Shown piece by piece: positions 63,601 through 64,000 of a stretch of 64,000 bases of DNA. Every line of letters begins with the position of its first letter. Position 1 is the stretch's first letter. The position numbers and the translations under genes were made by a program. Under the pieces are notes generated by a model. That model was not told the origin of the DNA and did not search any database. It saw nothing but the letters and a program-made list of their open reading frames with translations. Source of the DNA: Marisa cornuarietis (Eukaryota; Mollusca; Gastropoda; Architaenioglossa; Ampullariidae); assembly GCA_004794655.1 (NCBI GenBank), contig SMMW01000585.1, positions 8,803,501 through 8,867,500 of the forward strand, read 5' to 3'.

Positions 63601-63967
63601 GTATTGATGGCAATCGTTTTTATTCGTATACACTTTCGGGCATCACACATACTGTTGTATCACTAATATCCAGTGTACTTCAAGCACATTCCACAATGTT
63701 AGCTTGTTTTCACCTGTCCATCTTATTGCATCTTGAACAAAGCATACTGCTGAGTGCTGGCTAATGAAAATGATGTTAAAGCATAATTAAACCACAACCA
63801 GAGATACTGAAGATATTTTCTATTTGCATTATATGCAGGAAACATCATTATGTATAGATAATAAATAACTTCAGCATTTCATCAGCATCATTCTCTGCAA
63901 TGCTATTACACTTGTTCTTGTATCATCTTAGTATCCAAGAGACAAAATCAAAGTTGGGCAAAGCCAG
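35101..63967 (+). CDS. AGBL2: Cytosolic carboxypeptidase, AGBL2/AGBL3 (CCP2/CCP3) type, 3' end beyond window
   Basis: Twenty-one exons read in one frame for 1,358 residues: 35101-35148, 35574-35631, 37638-37766, 39596-41578, 41708-41773, 42852-42913, 43464-43537, 44609-44691, 45058-45140, 47172-47305, 47930-48062, 48381-48502, 50572-50692, 56802-56939, 59410-59520, 59849-60018, 60506-60665, 60780-60881, 61379-61504, 63015-63151, 63932-63967. Phases close at every junction. It is an M14 metallocarboxypeptidase that trims glutamates from tubulin tails. Zinc ligands are H and E of VHPGE (about 1090, 1093) and H of DLHGH (about 1186). Substrate residues lie in [20 protein letters not shown], and the catalytic Glu is in SYTME (about 1259). 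The N-domain blocks [23 protein letters not shown] and YPYTYTDLQ match vertebrate CCP2/CCP3. Which of the two it matches better is undecided, so the symbol is provisional. The start at 35101 follows a splice acceptor. Oddity: exon 4 encodes about 660 acidic residues. Confidence 0.9.
36595..36630. repeat. (ATC)n microsatellite
   Basis: About twelve perfect ATC units in the intron between CCP exons 2 and 3. Confidence 0.95.
39596..41578 (+). other. Giant acidic Ser/Asp/Glu-rich exon of the CCP gene
   Basis: This 1,983-bp exon is open throughout in the CCP reading frame. It is dominated by Ser, Asp, Glu and Lys with runs such as [16 protein letters not shown] and [15 protein letters not shown]. 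There is no predicted fold, and it has basic spacers and many SD/SE sites suited to casein kinase 2. Its 3' end ([20 protein letters not shown]) is more complex and leads into the conserved N-domain. The acceptor is AG at 39594-39595 and the donor CCAG/GTACAG at 41578. The acceptor has a weak pyrimidine tract, so the true 5' border could differ by some codons. Known vertebrate CCP2 lacks an insertion of this size here. Confidence 0.75.
43939..44244. mobile_element. Short TIR element with TA flanks (mariner-like MITE)
   Basis: The 14-mer TATGCCACTATAAA at 43939-43952 is matched exactly in reverse complement at 44231-44244. If TA is the target duplication, the element is about 302 bp with 12-bp terminal inverted repeats and no coding capacity. 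TA duplication is the Tc1/mariner habit. It lies in the intron between CCP exons 7 and 8. Confidence 0.45.
46030..46400 (+). mobile_element. Repeat ending in an L2/SINE-type (ATT)n tail
   Basis: The 3' end, GTGCTTTACAAATTCTATTA followed by ATT units, is the same kind of tail seen at the ends of the L2-like pieces at 49100-49135 and 59215-59270. The upstream part is moderately GC-rich but shows no clear coding block or A/B boxes, so it could be a SINE or an L2 3' end. Confidence 0.35.
48830..49135 (+). mobile_element. L2-like LINE 3' remnant
   Basis: A short decayed reading (WNFFP, then [18 protein letters not shown]) corresponds to the last conserved block of L2 reverse transcriptase ORFs. 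It is followed by a 3' UTR ending GTGCTTTACAATTATTATTA. It lies in the intron between CCP exons 12 and 13. Confidence 0.55.
49505..50130 (+). mobile_element. RTE-like LINE 3' remnant
   Basis: Frames broken by stops give [26 protein letters not shown], then [13 protein letters not shown] and [10 protein letters not shown]. These are the C-terminal blocks that follow the RT domain in the same LINE family as the better copy at 57690-58560. The catalytic region is absent. Confidence 0.6.
50334..50507. repeat. 43-bp tandem repeat (about four units)
   Basis: The phrase CATGTTGTGTG recurs at 50337, 50380, 50423 and 50466, an exact 43-bp period, with internal divergence between units. The array ends about 65 bp before CCP exon 13 (50572). 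Confidence 0.85.
50840..56376 (+). mobile_element. DIRS-type tyrosine-recombinase retrotransposon
   Basis: This is a 5.5-kb element in a CCP intron. The left end (from GTACTGTACCAGATGA, about 50838) and the reverse complement of the right end (56376 leftward, from GTACTTACCAGATGA) align for about 60 bp through AGCTACCTCA, so these are inverted terminal repeats. A segment at 56084-56175 contains both end sequences facing outward, as expected for the DIRS internal complementary region. Coding modules on the plus strand, all broken by stops and shifts, are: RT 51720-52180, a gag-like basic region 52370-53680, a second RT 53690-54330, RNase H 54330-55060 (with [18 protein letters not shown]), and tyrosine recombinase 55140-55970 ([30 protein letters not shown] with the first catalytic Arg). 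The later HxxR box and the Tyr are not recognisable. It is non-functional. Confidence 0.8.
56125..56406. repeat. Inverted repeat pair at the DIRS right end
   Basis: Positions 56155-56175 and 56356-56376 are perfect 21-bp inverted repeats, beginning GTACTTACCAGATGACATGA. Weaker similarity extends outward to about 56125 and 56406 (a TTTTTGGTG...TTTCTTTCTT stretch). This is read as the internal complementary region plus right terminal repeat of the DIRS element. A separate 220-280-bp non-autonomous unit is the alternative. Confidence 0.8.
56467..56707. mobile_element. TTAA-flanked MITE, copy 2 (piggyBac-like ends)
   Basis: A 241-bp unit is flanked by TTAA at 56463-56466 and 56708-56711, with 11-bp inverted ends CTCTCTTGGTT and AACCAAGAGAG. 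It is nearly identical to 2228-2465, in the same orientation. It is inserted about 90 bp beyond the DIRS right end and 95 bp before CCP exon 14. Confidence 0.75.
57150..59270 (+). mobile_element. L2-like LINE, split by a nested LINE
   Basis: The left part (to about 57690) reads [25 protein letters not shown] and [14 protein letters not shown], then [11 protein letters not shown], with stops between blocks. After about 58600 the same ORF order resumes with a [12 protein letters not shown] block, the [14 protein letters not shown] block, then [19 protein letters not shown]. The 3' end at 59215-59270 has the GTGCTTTACAAATTTAATTA tail. The interruption corresponds to the element at 57690-58560. 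It lies in the intron between CCP exons 14 and 15. Confidence 0.7.
57690..58560 (+). mobile_element. RTE-like LINE fragment nested in the L2-like element
   Basis: One long frame to 58184 carries [20 protein letters not shown] (RT motif with catalytic DD), [20 protein letters not shown] and [20 protein letters not shown]. Shifted frames then give a FFGHVSRHD block, LQGTLEG and [16 protein letters not shown], to the 3' end. The left boundary falls where an L2 phrase stops in mid-domain (VICN) and this family's FLEHIM phrase starts. It is 5'-truncated. The clade is inferred from the FADD and LLYGC context, not from a tree. Confidence 0.65.
59785..59823. repeat. (GT)n microsatellite
   Basis: About 19 GT units with one interruption, just upstream of the acceptor of CCP exon 16 (59849). 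A further GT run lies at 61323-61341, before exon 19. Confidence 0.95.
61070..61285 (+). mobile_element. tRNA-derived SINE
   Basis: The head has A-box-like TGGCACAGTGG and B-box-like GGTTCAGGTC at tRNA spacing. The body ends GATATAGCCTTAGTCACTGG followed by CTCAACATTAAACACC and a C-rich tail, a 3' end shared by several invertebrate SINEs. It lies in the intron between CCP exons 18 and 19. Confidence 0.6.
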
Positions 63968-64000
63968 GTAAAAGGGCTGAAGATATACTTTCAGTTTGAC

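Overview
This is a eukaryotic, animal window. The genes are split into many short exons with GT-AG introns, coding density is low, the intergenic DNA is AT-rich, and there are tRNA-derived SINEs, L2/RTE/Jockey-type LINEs, a DIRS retrotransposon, MITEs and microsatellites. The mix of L2-like LINEs, DIRS and RTE-like elements with intron-rich conserved genes suggests a lophotrochozoan, probably a mollusc and perhaps a gastropod. That placement is inference; no species is identified. All gene identities rest on reading exon translations against remembered protein families, because no database search was possible.

Layout, left to right. (1) 710-1072 (-): the last three coding exons of a gene I do not recognise. 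(2) 3579-11990 (-): a complete 12-exon PTGR3/ZADH2-type NADP(H) oxidoreductase. (3) 13741-19223 (+): a complete four-exon nurim (NRM), head-to-head with PTGR3; its last-but-one intron carries a Jockey-like fragment and an L2-like LINE. (4) 20734-27610 (-): a complete ten-exon glucose-6-phosphate transporter (SLC37A4), convergent with NRM. (5) 28042-31000: a small mitochondrial-looking ORF, SINEs, a LINE remnant, a GC-rich frameshifted linker-histone-like segment and a hAT/BED-finger transposase remnant. (6) 32204-34014 (-): a complete three-exon ribosomal protein gene RPL39 with a TOP-like 5' end. (7) 35101-63967 and beyond the window edge (+): 21 exons of a cytosolic carboxypeptidase of the AGBL2/AGBL3 (CCP2/CCP3) type, head-to-head with RPL39. 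It contains one very large acidic exon of about 660 residues and introns loaded with transposons.

The transposon content is the most unusual part. A DIRS-type element fills a CCP intron (about 50840-56376). Its inverted terminal repeats and internal complementary region can still be read, and it holds two reverse-transcriptase modules. One intron further on, an RTE-like LINE is nested inside an L2-like LINE. Two nearly identical TTAA-flanked MITEs lie 54 kb apart. The PTGR3/NRM interval contains a perfect 67-bp inverted copy of most of PTGR3 coding exon 1 and a 41-bp palindrome flanked by an 8-bp direct repeat.

The genes do not form a pathway. They are housekeeping genes (redox enzyme, nuclear membrane protein, ER sugar-phosphate carrier, ribosomal protein, tubulin deglutamylase) arranged as two head-to-head pairs and one convergent pair. 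I found no clearly novel multi-gene system. The best leads are the acidic CCP exon, the DIRS locus and the inverted exon duplication.
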